Shown: piece by piece, positions 16,291 through 25,545 of the stretch
How positions within the stretch are numbered: the stretch's first letter is position 1
Layout: the number at the start of each line of letters is the position of its first letter
Assembly (NCBI GenBank): GCA_963674625.2
Contig: CAXXXO010000003.1
Coordinates: forward strand, 595,696-659,695
Reading direction: 5' to 3'
Source: JALHFZ01 sp963674625
Lineage (GTDB): Bacteria; Synergistota; Synergistia; Synergistales; Aminobacteriaceae
DNA length: 64,000 nt
Program-made: the position numbers and the translations under genes
The notes under the pieces: model-generated
Database searches by the model: none
Told to the model about the DNA's origin: nothing
Seen by the model: the letters and a program-made list of their open reading frames with translations, nothing else

Positions 16291-16843
16291 CTAATCTTGT
16301 GCCTGGCATAATCCCAACTCATATTTGTTTATAAATTGATGCAGGTTGAGAAAAACGTCCATCTCTTCCCTGGTGATCCAGCCCGGAATGGAATTCTTGT
16401 ACTCACCCCTGCGGATGGGCCTCCCTCCTGATGAAAGTCGTTACATCGTCTGGGATGTCCTTGCCCGCTCCCGTAATAAACGGGCCGGTAAAAGATAAAG
16501 GATTCCTCCCGAAGATGGCCTGGTACTTTTGCATAGCGATTACTGCCTCCGGTTCTTCCGCTGGTATCAGTCTCATCTCAATCACCGTAATTCCTGAATG
16601 ATTCTCAGTTAACAATCCTCGCTCCTGGAAGAAGTTAAAGAGCGTGTAATAGTTATACGCTCTTTTGTTCCCCGCCCTGCCGTTGCGGTTCTTCAGCACG
16701 ACTGGTTCAATTTCCCTGGGGTTCTTCATCTTTTCTGTTGTTGCCTCAAAGCCATTTCCACCCGTCCCTGCGAACCGAAGATTACTAAGGACATCGCTGC
16801 TGTAATCCACCCTGACCCTCTCTTTGAATGCTTCCATTGCCAC
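16291..16843 (-). pseudogene. Unrecognised protein gene, probably frameshifted
   Basis: The main frame (16403-16843, 146 aa) begins MEAFKERVRVDYSSDVLSNL behind an AGAGGT site and contains RAYNYYTLFNFFQERGLL. It stops at TGA 16403-16405, but a neighbouring frame continues with natural-looking coding sequence (RRGEYKNSIPGWITREEMDV, FLNLHQFINKYELG) to TAG at 16291. A one-base slip in the AGGAGGGAGG run near 16420 would join them into about 183 aa. I do not recognise the family. Confidence 0.5.
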
Positions 16844-17287
16844 GACCTCTTTAGAAGTTTCCCCGGAAAAGCTATGAAAAAAAGATTGCAGCAGCCATAT
16901 TTCAGTGTCTAGTTTTTCGAGGGAAGCTCAAAGTAATATCTGGCTATTTGACAGGGTTACAAAGTTTCTTGCAAAGTTTTTCCGGCGATGCAGAAATAGA
17001 GGATGCTCACGATGAAAAAAGGTCTCGTCCAATGCTCAAAATAACGGGACTGTGCTAGACTCGGAAAGTGGAAAAACAGTTCCTGAGATTGGCTTCCCTC
17101 CTCCCTATAAATGTCGCTGTTTTCGGGCTCCGGGGAAAGAATATTTTTTCCGAGCAAAATGAGCAACGAGGAGATTTTAAAAAATGGAATGTTTTGCTTT
17201 CTTTTTCTCCGTTCTATTCCTCCCTGCAAGAAGTAAGTGTTTCCTGACAAGCCCTGGATACCTACGCAGCGGCTGCCGAGGAATTGC
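16844..17287. other. Intergenic stretch at the right edge of the accessory patch
   Basis: No supported gene. A 124-aa minus-strand frame (16957-17331) overlaps the MFS start and looks like a shadow. I found no direct repeat of the tRNA-Arg 3' end here that could mark an element boundary. Confidence 0.5.
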
Positions 17288-18589
17288 GTGAGCTTCGGAG
17301 GCGCGACCTTCCGGTCGCTGAGGATATACAACTACCGGATGTGGGCGTCCGGGGCGATCGTATCGAACGTGGGGACATGGATGCAGCGCACGGCCCAGGA
17401 CTGGCTAGTTCTGACCCATCTGACAGACCATAACGCCACGGCTGTGGGCATTGTCATCGCTCTTCAGTTCGGCCCGATGGCCCTTTTGCTCCCTCTGACG
17501 GGATATGCGGCCGATCATTTCGACAGAAGAAAACTGCTCCTGGTCACTCAAAGTGCCATGGGGCTCTTCGCCTTCGCATTGGGCATTCTTACCGTGTCAG
17601 AAGTGGTCAAGCTTTGGCAGGTCTATCTTTTCGCCTTTCTGCTGGGATGCGCCACAGCCTTCGATGCCCCCGCCCGGCATACCTTCGTCTCCGAGATGGT
17701 GGGGGAGGAGGATCTGTCGAACGCAGTCGCCCTCAATTCGGCCTCATTCAACGCCGCCCGCATGATCGGGCCGGCTGTCGCAGGGGTACTGATCGGCGCA
17801 GTGGGGACGGGATGGGTTTTTCTGATCAACGGGGTATCCTTCGCAGCGGTGATTCTCTCCCTGAGCCTCCTCCGAACTGATGAACTCACCATGGAGACCA
17901 GAATCCTCCACGCTCGGGGAAGTTTTTCCGAAGGGATCCGATACGTCCGAAGCCGCCCAGATCTTCTCGCCGTCTTTCTGATGCTTTTCCTCGTGGGAAC
18001 CTTCGGCCTGAACTTTCCCATCTTCATCTCCACCATGGCCGTGAGCGTTTTTTCCGTAGGAGCGGAAAAATACGGACTTCTCACGTCCATGATGGCGGTG
18101 GGATCAGTCCTGGGGGCTCTTCTCGCAGCACGGCGGGAGAGACCGCGAATCCGGTTTCTTGTCGCGGGAGCGCTTCTTCTCGGCGCGGGGTACACCCTGG
18201 CCGCGGTCATGCCCGAGTACTGGCAGTTCGGCACGGCCCTCGTGCTGGTCGGAATATCAGCTCAGACGTTCACCACCTCGACAAACAGCCTCGTGCAGCT
18301 CTCCACCGACCGGCCCATGCGGGGAAGGGTAATGGCCCTCCTCATGGCGATCGCCATGGGAGGGAAACCCCTCGGGGCGCCCCTCATCGGCTGGGTGGCC
18401 GATACTTTCGGCCCGCGGCTCAGCCTCGGAATCGGAGCGGCTTCGGGTTTCGCCGCAGCCCTTGTCGCTCTTCGCTATTATTTCAAATTCGGCAGAACGG
18501 GAAAAGAAAAAACCCGGAAGAAGGAGCTAAAGGATCAACCGGCCTTTTGGAAAATTGAGCAACCGGGGATGAACCGGGAACTGCCGTAA
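17288..18589 (+). CDS. MFS exporter, EntS/MFS_3-like
   Basis: About 433 aa with roughly 11-12 hydrophobic helices. The N-terminal RIYNYRMWASGAIVSNVGTW followed by MQRTAQDWLVL is characteristic of the EntS-type drug/siderophore exporter group. GYAADHFDRRKLLL is the loop 2-3 MFS motif A (G-x-x-x-D-x-x-x-R-R/K). The C-terminus is Lys-rich. I use GTG at 17288 with GAGG upstream; GTG at 17237 would add 17 residues without a clear site. Substrate unknown. It converges on mutS2. Confidence 0.85.
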   Translation: MSFGGATFRSLRIYNYRMWASGAIVSNVGTWMQRTAQDWLVLTHLTDHNATAVGIVIALQFGPMALLLPLTGYAADHFDRRKLLLVTQSAMGLFAFALGILTVSEVVKLWQVYLFAFLLGCATAFDAPARHTFVSEMVGEEDLSNAVALNSASFNAARMIGPAVAGVLIGAVGTGWVFLINGVSFAAVILSLSLLRTDELTMETRILHARGSFSEGIRYVRSRPDLLAVFLMLFLVGTFGLNFPIFISTMAVSVFSVGAEKYGLLTSMMAVGSVLGALLAARRERPRIRFLVAGALLLGAGYTLAAVMPEYWQFGTALVLVGISAQTFTTSTNSLVQLSTDRPMRGRVMALLMAIAMGGKPLGAPLIGWVADTFGPRLSLGIGAASGFAAALVALRYYFKFGRTGKEKTRKKELKDQPAFWKIEQPGMNRELP

Positions 18590-18602
18590 TTTGAGATCAG
18601 GA

Positions 18603-20951
18603 TTACCGCCGGAAGGTCACCACGGAGACGCCGAATCCGCCCTCCCCCGGCCCTCCGAGGCGGCAGGAATCCACATACTTGAGCCGGCCGCAGAGGGCAT
18701 GGACTTCCCGCCGCAGAATTCCCTCTCCCCTTCCGTGGATGACCGTGACCTGGTCATAGCCGGTCCTCATGGCCTGGTCGAGATAGCGCTCCACGATGGG
18801 AAGAGCTTCGTCCACGTTCATCCCCCGGACCATGACGGAGGGGGGCACCCTCTCGGGAGCAGGGGGAGCGCTTTCCCTGGGGGCCGGGATTCCCTTCGGC
18901 TTTTTCGACGACTTCAGCAGTTTTTTCGCGTCCACGTCCATGGTCATGGCCCCCGCCTGCACCACTGCCCGAGCACCCTTAATCTTTTCGAGAACCCCGA
19001 CGATCTCCGTCCCGGCAATCTGCACAGTATCACCGGGGGAAGGAGGGGAGCTGTCCTCCCCGGCGGCTCGGAGAAGCCGGTTTTCGTGGCGCTGTTCAAG
19101 CCTTTTCCGTTCGGTCCGGAGGGACTCCTTCTTGTCGTGGATCTGGCGGTGCACTGCCGATCTGGAGGCCTCCTCGAGATTCCGCAGAAGCTCCCTGCTG
19201 CTCTCCTCGGCTTTTTCAAGAATGGAAGCGGCTTTTCGCTCGGCTCCGGAAAGAATCCTGTCCCTGCTTCCGCCGAGCTGCCGCAGTTTTTCCTCGTATT
19301 CGTTCCTGCTGGCGGAGAGGCTTTTTTTCATGGCCGTGATTTCCTCCTCCTCCCTGTCGAGCCAGGCTTTTCTCTCGTTCAGTTCTCCGATCAGATCCTC
19401 CACCGGGACTTCCCTCTCGCTGAGGACGGTCCTGGCTTTTTCGATCACCCGCTCGGGCATGCCGTACCTGCGGGCGATGAGCAGCGCATTGCTCTTTCCC
19501 GGAACGCCGAGGAGCATCCGGTAGGTAGGAGACAGGGTTTCGGCGTCGAATTCCATGCTCGCCGTCTCCACTCCCGGGGCCGTGAGGGCATACTGCTTCA
19601 CGGGGTTGTGATGGGTGGTGGCGAGGGTCAGGCCCTTCTCCTTCGTGAGGGTGTCGAGGACGGCGATTCCGAGGGCAGCTCCTTCCTGGGGGTCGGTGCC
19701 TGCGCCGAGTTCGTCGAGAAGGACCAGGGAATTCCGGTCGGCCCTTTCGAGGATGGAGATGATATTGCGGACATGGGCGCTGAAAGTGGAGAGATTCTGC
19801 TCGATGCTCTGTTCGTCCCCTATGTCGGCAAAGATCGAGCTGATGTTCCCCACCACCGATTCTTCCTCCGCAGGGACGGGCAGACAGCACCAGGCAAGAT
19901 AGACGCACACCCCGGCGGTCTTCAGCACCACGGTCTTCCCTCCCGTGTTGGGGCCGGTCACCACGAGACTGCGGAATCGTTCGCCGCACCGGATGGTCAC
20001 GGGTACCACCCGTTCCCCCAGCAGGGGATGCCTGGCCTCCCGAAGGTGAATAAGAGCCTTTTCGGAGCGGAGGGGGATCTTCCATTTTTTTCGGGACATG
20101 ACCTCGCAGGCGGCGTAGAAGAGATCGAGATCAGCCAGGACGTCCTGGGCTTCGAGAAGGGGTTTTTCCCGCTCGAGAAGAGTTCTGGTGAGCGCCCTCA
20201 GGATGGACTGCTCTTCCGCCTGCTCGTCCCGCCCCTTGAGGGCGAGGCGGTTGTTGAGGGGAACGAGGCCCGAGGGCTCCATGTAGACGGAGTTCCCCGA
20301 ACTCGACCGGTCGACCACCGTGCCAGGGAAGCGGTGAACGAATTCCTGCCGCACAAGGAAGACGAAATGGCCGTTTCGAAAGGCGGCTACCCGCTCCTGG
20401 AGCATGTGCCCCAGTGAGGGATTGTCGAGAATTTTCTGGGCTGAACGGCGGATCGAACGCTTCAGAGAGTCAATCTCTCCCCTGATTTTCGCGAGGGAGG
20501 GTGAGGCGGAATCGTAGAGCCGGCCGGAATCGTCCACGACGCCGAGGGCATCCGACTCGGGGGAGAAGTCCCGGAGTTTCCGCGCCGGGGCTTCGAAGGG
20601 GGAATATTCCCGGACGAAGGTGAGGAGATGCTCCCGGGTAAGGCGCACCAGGGAGAGAAACCGGGAGACTGCGGCGATTTCCTCTCCGGAAAGCATCCCA
20701 GTCCGCTTTCCTTCCAGGAGAAGGGGTGCGACGGGAGTCACCCTGGCATTCCACGGCCATTCTCCTTTTTCGTCCCGGCAGCGTCGAAAGCTCTCGAGCA
20801 GTGCAATCCGCTCTTCGAGCTGCAAGAGGGAGTGCAGGGGTTTCAGCCCCTCGAGGGCGACGAGGCCGAGTTCACTTCGGACCGAGGAGGCGAAGACGGA
20901 AAGGACCCGGGGAATTTCGAGTATCCGGAGGATTTCCTCGCTATTTTGCAG
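18603..20951 (-). CDS. mutS2: Endonuclease MutS2 (ribosome-rescue/anti-recombination ATPase)
   Basis: MutS-type ATPase with a C-terminal Smr domain; family members split collided ribosomes or suppress recombination. Walker A VTGPNTGGKTVVLKTAG, Walker B LVLLDELGAGTDPQEG, a long coiled coil, then Smr with VTVIHGRGEG. Typical MutS2 sequence (EILRILEIPRVLSVFASSV) continues 5' of the first TTG (20825) to CTG at 20951, with GAGAGGAG upstream. No ATG, GTG or TTG exists between that CTG and the preceding in-frame stop. From CTG the protein is 782 aa, normal for the family, and overlaps cvpA by 11 nt. Confidence 0.93.
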   Translation of the reverse strand: MQNSEEILRILEIPRVLSVFASSVRSELGLVALEGLKPLHSLLQLEERIALLESFRRCRDEKGEWPWNARVTPVAPLLLEGKRTGMLSGEEIAAVSRFLSLVRLTREHLLTFVREYSPFEAPARKLRDFSPESDALGVVDDSGRLYDSASPSLAKIRGEIDSLKRSIRRSAQKILDNPSLGHMLQERVAAFRNGHFVFLVRQEFVHRFPGTVVDRSSSGNSVYMEPSGLVPLNNRLALKGRDEQAEEQSILRALTRTLLEREKPLLEAQDVLADLDLFYAACEVMSRKKWKIPLRSEKALIHLREARHPLLGERVVPVTIRCGERFRSLVVTGPNTGGKTVVLKTAGVCVYLAWCCLPVPAEEESVVGNISSIFADIGDEQSIEQNLSTFSAHVRNIISILERADRNSLVLLDELGAGTDPQEGAALGIAVLDTLTKEKGLTLATTHHNPVKQYALTAPGVETASMEFDAETLSPTYRMLLGVPGKSNALLIARRYGMPERVIEKARTVLSEREVPVEDLIGELNERKAWLDREEEEITAMKKSLSASRNEYEEKLRQLGGSRDRILSGAERKAASILEKAEESSRELLRNLEEASRSAVHRQIHDKKESLRTERKRLEQRHENRLLRAAGEDSSPPSPGDTVQIAGTEIVGVLEKIKGARAVVQAGAMTMDVDAKKLLKSSKKPKGIPAPRESAPPAPERVPPSVMVRGMNVDEALPIVERYLDQAMRTGYDQVTVIHGRGEGILRREVHALCGRLKYVDSCRLGGPGEGGFGVSVVTFRR

Positions 20952-21510
20952 TCGTGTCCACTCCTCTCAGAGAGGGCAGGTCGGGGAGGTGAAGCTCCGG
21001 AAGGGAGAAATCCTTCGGGATGACCTTCCAGCTCCCGAGCAAGGCCTGAATATCCGGCCAGAGGGCATCGGCCTGGCGCATCACGAGGCTGTCTCCCACC
21101 CACCCTGTGGGAAGAAAGGGAGAATAGGTGGTGATGCCCACATAAAGAAAAAGAATGAGAAAGACTGCCTTGAGAAGACCGGCCAGAACGCCGAGAACCC
21201 TGTCGACCATGGTGAGGGAGGCGAACTTTATGAAGGCCTTCACTCCCCGGCAGGCAATGTTAGCGAGAACGACCGCAGCCACGTAGAGAAGCACCATGAA
21301 AAGCACCTTGAGCAGTGCCTCGCTGGCCCCGTCCCACATGGAGGCGACCCACCGGGCGGGAAAGGCGGCGTAGTTCCATGCCAATATGACCCCTCCCACC
21401 ATTCCGAGCAGGGAAAAGAACTCTCCGGACAGTCCGCGGAAGGCCCCCCGGACCGCCAGGGTGGCGGCGACAAGGGCGACGGCCAGATCAAAAGCGGCGG
21501 CGAAGGTCAT
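20941..21510 (-). CDS. CvpA-family membrane protein
   Basis: 189 aa with four predicted helices. The region FDLAVALVAATLAVRGAFRG and the later VDRVLGVLAGLLKAVF match the CvpA pattern (D-x-x-x-G-x-x-x-G). It lies between zapA and mutS2, the usual neighbourhood in Firmicutes and relatives. The ATG overlaps the zapA stop (ATGA). Confidence 0.82.
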   Translation of the reverse strand: MTFAAAFDLAVALVAATLAVRGAFRGLSGEFFSLLGMVGGVILAWNYAAFPARWVASMWDGASEALLKVLFMVLLYVAAVVLANIACRGVKAFIKFASLTMVDRVLGVLAGLLKAVFLILFLYVGITTYSPFLPTGWVGDSLVMRQADALWPDIQALLGSWKVIPKDFSLPELHLPDLPSLRGVDTTAK

Positions 21511-21758
21511 ACAATATCCTTCTGTTCACCGCTTCCCAGGGCGTCCCGGAGCTTCTCTCCCGTTGACTGGAGGAGCCAGGCCAGCTGAAGGCAGGATATG
21601 AGCAGAAGATCCTCCTGGTCCAGGGAATTCTCCAGCCCCTCCGTCAGTTCGCGAAAAAGGGAGTGTATTCCCTTGAGACTTTCGTCGTCAAGGGCGGTTT
21701 TGACAAAATAATTTTTCTTGCCTATCCTGATGGTCACTTCGCGGGAAAAACCTTCCAC
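21507..21758 (-). CDS. zapA: ZapA-like cell-division protein
   Basis: 83 aa. VTIRIGKKNYFVKTALDDESL resembles the ZapA N-terminal beta-hairpin and helix, and the rest is a helix, LLISCLQLAWLLQ, fitting the dimer coiled coil. ZapA bundles FtsZ filaments at the division ring. GTG start with AAGGAG upstream. Position between pheT and cvpA supports the call. Confidence 0.72.
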   Translation of the reverse strand: MEGFSREVTIRIGKKNYFVKTALDDESLKGIHSLFRELTEGLENSLDQEDLLLISCLQLAWLLQSTGEKLRDALGSGEQKDIV

Positions 21759-21760
21759 GC

Positions 21761-22090
21761 TCAGGGTCTCCTTTCACCTCTTCCGTCCTGCACGGGAGGC
21801 TGCTGCCCTTTCCGGTCATCGGGCAGAAGGCCGCTCAGCTTCTGGTAGAGTGACTTCATTTGACCGTCCATTATGGATTTTTCCTTCTGGAAGGCCATCT
21901 TCTCCCTTTCGAGGATCTCGAAGTTCCGCTGGTTCTCCTTTGTGACCCGTATATTTTCTATTTCCTTCTCGCCGATCTGATTTTTCAGGTCATTGACCTG
22001 CATCCGAAGCTGGTCTCTCTCGCTTCGAAGCCCCGTCACCATCTCCACAAGCCTGTCTGTCAGCTGCTCAAGATTTTCAAGGGTTCCCAT
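21761..22090 (-). CDS. Coiled-coil protein (ZapB-like, unassigned)
   Basis: 109 aa, almost entirely heptad-rich: LTDRLVEMVTGLRSERDQL and VNDLKNQIGEKEIENIRV are coiled-coil, with a disordered Gln/Arg/Gly tail. GGAGG lies 7 nt before the ATG. Placement directly before zapA makes a division-ring partner plausible, but no family motif proves it. Confidence 0.65.
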   Translation of the reverse strand: MGTLENLEQLTDRLVEMVTGLRSERDQLRMQVNDLKNQIGEKEIENIRVTKENQRNFEILEREKMAFQKEKSIMDGQMKSLYQKLSGLLPDDRKGQQPPVQDGRGERRP

Positions 22091-22102
22091 GAAAAAACCT
22101 CC

Positions 22103-24505
22103 TTAACGAAGTATATAGCCCAAGGACGTCAATGTCTCCCGGACTCTTCCGTGAATCTGCTCTACCGCTTCATCCGTCAGGGTCTGGTCCTTTTTCTGGT
22201 AGGAAAGGGAAAAAGCCAGGCTCCGGAAGCCCTCGGGCACGCCCTTGCCGCTGTAGATGTCGAAGAGCCGGACGTTCCGGAGAAGTTCGCCCCCGGAGGC
22301 CTTTATGCGGGAAGTGACCTCCGCCACGGAACTGTCCGCGGGAACGAAAAGAGAGATGTCCCGAAGAACCGGAGGATAGGCTGTCAGCTCGTGAAAGCCT
22401 GGAAGAACCGGTTTTTCAAGGACTTCGAGGTCAAACTCGAAGGCGTAGAGGGGGGTGCAGTCAAGTTCCTTCTCGACCGCCGGCTTCAGCCGGAGGAGAT
22501 ACCCGGCGTCCCTTCCGCCGGAGCGGATGCGGGCCGTCTGCCCCTCATGGCCGAAGGGTTCGCTACCCTGAAGGAAGTCGAGGCAGATCCCCCGGCTCTC
22601 TCCCAGGGTCAGAACATCGGCCTTGAGGGAGAAAAAGTCCTCGGCGCCGGACTGCCCCCAGGGAAGGCGCCCGTCCCGGCCGCCGTACACGACGCCGGCA
22701 ACTTTTTCGACCTCCTCGTGCCCTCCTTCCGGAAGGGGAAGAAAGACCCTGCCGAGTTCAAATACCCGGATTCCCGTGCGCAATCCCGCCGTCACGCTCC
22801 GCTCCACGCTTCTCAGGAGGCCCGGAAGGAGGGTGGTTCGCATTTTCGACTGCTCTGCGCTCAAAGGGTTAGCAAGGGAGAGGGGGCGGCCGCGCCGGTC
22901 CTCCTCCGGCAGCCGGAGGAGTGAAATGAAGTTGGGAGAAAGAAAGCTGTAGTTCAAAAGCTCCACGTACCCCCGGGCAAGAAGAATCCTGCGCAGGTCC
23001 CCTTTCAGGCGGGTCACGGGGCCGATATCTCCCCTTCCGTAGAGCACCTGGGGAAGGCGGGGAGCGAGGGTCTCGTTGTACCCCCGGATTCTTCCCACTT
23101 CCTCGATCAGGTCTTCGCAGATCCGGATATCCGGCCTCCAGGATGGTACGGAGAAAAGACGCTCATCCCCCTGCGGTGATTTTCCGGTTATCCCGAGACG
23201 GTTCAGTATGGCCGAGGCCTCGTCCATATCGTCCGTGAGCAGGACTTTCCTGAGCATGGCCCGGCTCAGGGGGACGGTCCGTTTCTCGGAGGGACAGGAG
23301 GTGCTGTCGAGAATGGCGTAGCCGGCCGTTCCGGCGGACCACTCCTCAAGAAGGGAGAAAATATACTTCAGGGCGACGGGGGCCATCTCCCGGTCCACCG
23401 TCCGGGCATAGCGGAAGGCCGCCTCGGAGGGGATTCCGAGCCTCCGGGACGTGCGGCTCACGGAGAGGCTGTCGAAGGATGCCGATTCTATGAAGACGGT
23501 ATTCGTTTCAGGGAGGATTTCGCTGTTCTTTCCGCCCATGACTCCCGCGATTCCCACGGGAACGTCACCGCTCGCGATGAGCATGTCCTCTTCGTCCATA
23601 ATGTGCTTTTTCCCGTCAAGAGTGGTGAACTCCTCCCCCTCCCGGGCCGCTCTCACGGAGATCTCCGGTGAGGGAAGGCGCAGGGCATCGAAGGCGTGGG
23701 TCGGCTGGCCGAGGGTGAGCATCGCCAGATTGGTGGCGTCCACCATTGGTGAAATGGGGCGCATACCGAGAAGGGAAAGGGCGATGCGGACCCGGAGAGG
23801 AGACGCTCCTCCCCGGAGGCCCGTGACAAGCCCGAGACAGTACCGCGTGCACCCCGGGGCCTTCAGGGTTATCCCTTCGAAGGGAAGGGGCCAGGATTTG
23901 TCCGCACTGATGGCTGAAAGTTCTGCAGGGTTCTTTTTCCATTCCGCCCCCGGAAAGAGGGCGTAGACCTCCCGGGCTACCCCGAGAAGGCTCAGCAAGT
24001 CCCCCCGGTTGGGGGTCACGGAGAGATCGAAGACCACGTCGTCGAGGCCGAGCCAGGCAGCGGCATCCTCCCCCTCGGGCGCGTCCTCCGGAAGGCGGAG
24101 AATGCCGAATTCGTCGGCGGCTTCGGGAACGCCGAGTTCTTCCGCCGAGAGAAGCATTCCGTCGCTCCGGACCGATCCGAAATTCTTTGCGCCGAGGACG
24201 GTCCCGTCCGCCAGAACGGCACCGGGAGGTCCCCAAGGGACAAGGTCCCCCGCAGAGAGATTGGGAGCGGCGGTGACGACCGAAGCCTCCCCTTCCCCGT
24301 CGTTCACGGCGGCGACCCACAGGGATTCCTTTTCCGGATGGGGTTCGAGGGAGTTCACCCGGGCAATTCGGATGCCCCTGAGATTCCCGCCGGGCCGCCT
24401 GAGGGATTCCACCTCGCAGCCGGTGAGGGTGAGCCGTTCCGCCACTTCCTCGACGGAGGCAGGGATGAAGAGAAGGTCCTTCAAAAGGTTCCAGGTGATC
24501 AGCAT
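22103..24505 (-). CDS. pheT: Phenylalanyl-tRNA synthetase beta subunit
   Basis: 800 aa. The N-terminal EMAP/OB region, B3/B4 editing domain, B5 domain and C-terminal anticodon-binding domain (ending TLTDEAVEQIHGRVRETLTS) are in standard order. ATG at 24505 (MLITWNLLKDLL) has GGAGGAA upstream and overlaps pheS by 7 nt. A longer open frame runs antisense-like through pheS and is not real. Confidence 0.96.
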   Translation of the reverse strand: MLITWNLLKDLLFIPASVEEVAERLTLTGCEVESLRRPGGNLRGIRIARVNSLEPHPEKESLWVAAVNDGEGEASVVTAAPNLSAGDLVPWGPPGAVLADGTVLGAKNFGSVRSDGMLLSAEELGVPEAADEFGILRLPEDAPEGEDAAAWLGLDDVVFDLSVTPNRGDLLSLLGVAREVYALFPGAEWKKNPAELSAISADKSWPLPFEGITLKAPGCTRYCLGLVTGLRGGASPLRVRIALSLLGMRPISPMVDATNLAMLTLGQPTHAFDALRLPSPEISVRAAREGEEFTTLDGKKHIMDEEDMLIASGDVPVGIAGVMGGKNSEILPETNTVFIESASFDSLSVSRTSRRLGIPSEAAFRYARTVDREMAPVALKYIFSLLEEWSAGTAGYAILDSTSCPSEKRTVPLSRAMLRKVLLTDDMDEASAILNRLGITGKSPQGDERLFSVPSWRPDIRICEDLIEEVGRIRGYNETLAPRLPQVLYGRGDIGPVTRLKGDLRRILLARGYVELLNYSFLSPNFISLLRLPEEDRRGRPLSLANPLSAEQSKMRTTLLPGLLRSVERSVTAGLRTGIRVFELGRVFLPLPEGGHEEVEKVAGVVYGGRDGRLPWGQSGAEDFFSLKADVLTLGESRGICLDFLQGSEPFGHEGQTARIRSGGRDAGYLLRLKPAVEKELDCTPLYAFEFDLEVLEKPVLPGFHELTAYPPVLRDISLFVPADSSVAEVTSRIKASGGELLRNVRLFDIYSGKGVPEGFRSLAFSLSYQKKDQTLTDEAVEQIHGRVRETLTSLGYILR

Positions 24506-25545
24506 GATGAGTTCCTCCCCGAGAGAAGATAGGGCACATTGCCGTCGAAAAGCACCCGCAGATCGGTCAGGCGGTACTTGAGCATGGCGAGGCGGTCGAG
24601 GCCTATCCCCCAGGCGAAGCCGTTGAAGATGTCGGGGTCGATGCCGCCGCTCCGCAGAACGTTGGGATGGACCATGCCGAGTCCGGCCACCTCGAGCCAC
24701 CCCGTTCCCTTGCAGATTCTGCAGGAGGGGTTCTTTCCCGAGCATTCCACGCATTCGATATCCAGTTCGAGGGAGGGCTCCGTGAAGGGAAAGTAGCTTC
24801 CCCGGTATCTCGCCTTGAGGGGCCGGGAGAAAATGCCCTCCATGAGAACCTCGAGACATCCCTTCATGTCGGCAACGGATATGTCCTTTTCGACGAGGAG
24901 TCCTTCAAGCTGGTTGAACATGGGCGAATGGGTGGGGTCGCTGTCTTTGCGGTAGACCTTGCCCGGACAGACTATGCGGAGGGGGGCGCCGTAGGCGAGC
25001 ATGGAGCGCACCTGTACCGGAGATGTATGGGTGCGCAGCAGCCGGCCGTCGGGAAAATAAAAGGTGTCCTGCATATCCCGGGCAGGGTGGGAGGCGGGGA
25101 TATTCAGGGCCTCGAAATTGTGGAAGTCGTCTTCGATCTCGGGCCCGAGGGCCACGGAGAACCCGAGTCCGGCGAGGATTTCCACCACGTCGTGCATGAG
25201 CTGCACCACGGGGTGAATGCCTCCCCAAACTCTCCCGCGAGGAGGAAGGCCCACGTCAAGGCCGCTTCTGCGCTCTTCCTCGGAGGATTGGCGCTCCTCG
25301 AGAAATGACCTTCTTGCGGCGAGGCGGGATTCGAAGTCATCCCTCATGGAGTTGACCGCCTCTCCCGCCCGGGGACGTTCTTCAGGAGGAAGAGATCCGA
25401 GGTTTTTCAGCCAGGAAGTGAGCTTTCCCTTTTTCCCCAGGAAAAGAACTTTCACCTGCTGGAGGGCCTCGGGCGTTTCAGCGCCTGAGAGGGCATCGCT
25501 GAATTCTGCCCTCATCCCTTCAAGTTCATCGAAAAATTCTGTCAC
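24499..25545 (-). CDS. pheS: Phenylalanyl-tRNA synthetase alpha subunit
   Basis: 348 aa class II catalytic subunit. N-terminal coiled coil (LFLGKKGKLTSWLKNLGSL), motif 2 region around HTSPVQVRSM, and motif 3 FAWGIGLDRLAMLKY. Four cysteines around ECSGKNPSC mark a zinc-binding insertion, as in many bacterial PheS. The GTG start overlaps the ktrA stop (GTGA). Confidence 0.96.
   Translation of the reverse strand: MTEFFDELEGMRAEFSDALSGAETPEALQQVKVLFLGKKGKLTSWLKNLGSLPPEERPRAGEAVNSMRDDFESRLAARRSFLEERQSSEEERRSGLDVGLPPRGRVWGGIHPVVQLMHDVVEILAGLGFSVALGPEIEDDFHNFEALNIPASHPARDMQDTFYFPDGRLLRTHTSPVQVRSMLAYGAPLRIVCPGKVYRKDSDPTHSPMFNQLEGLLVEKDISVADMKGCLEVLMEGIFSRPLKARYRGSYFPFTEPSLELDIECVECSGKNPSCRICKGTGWLEVAGLGMVHPNVLRSGGIDPDIFNGFAWGIGLDRLAMLKYRLTDLRVLFDGNVPYLLSGRNSSC

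Noticed and set aside
16957..17331. 124-aa minus-strand frame
   Set aside because: Overlaps the MFS start, has no motif, and reads like a shadow.
18591..20417. 608-aa plus-strand open frame
   Set aside because: Antisense shadow of mutS2; composition is that of a complementary high-GC frame and no motif is visible.
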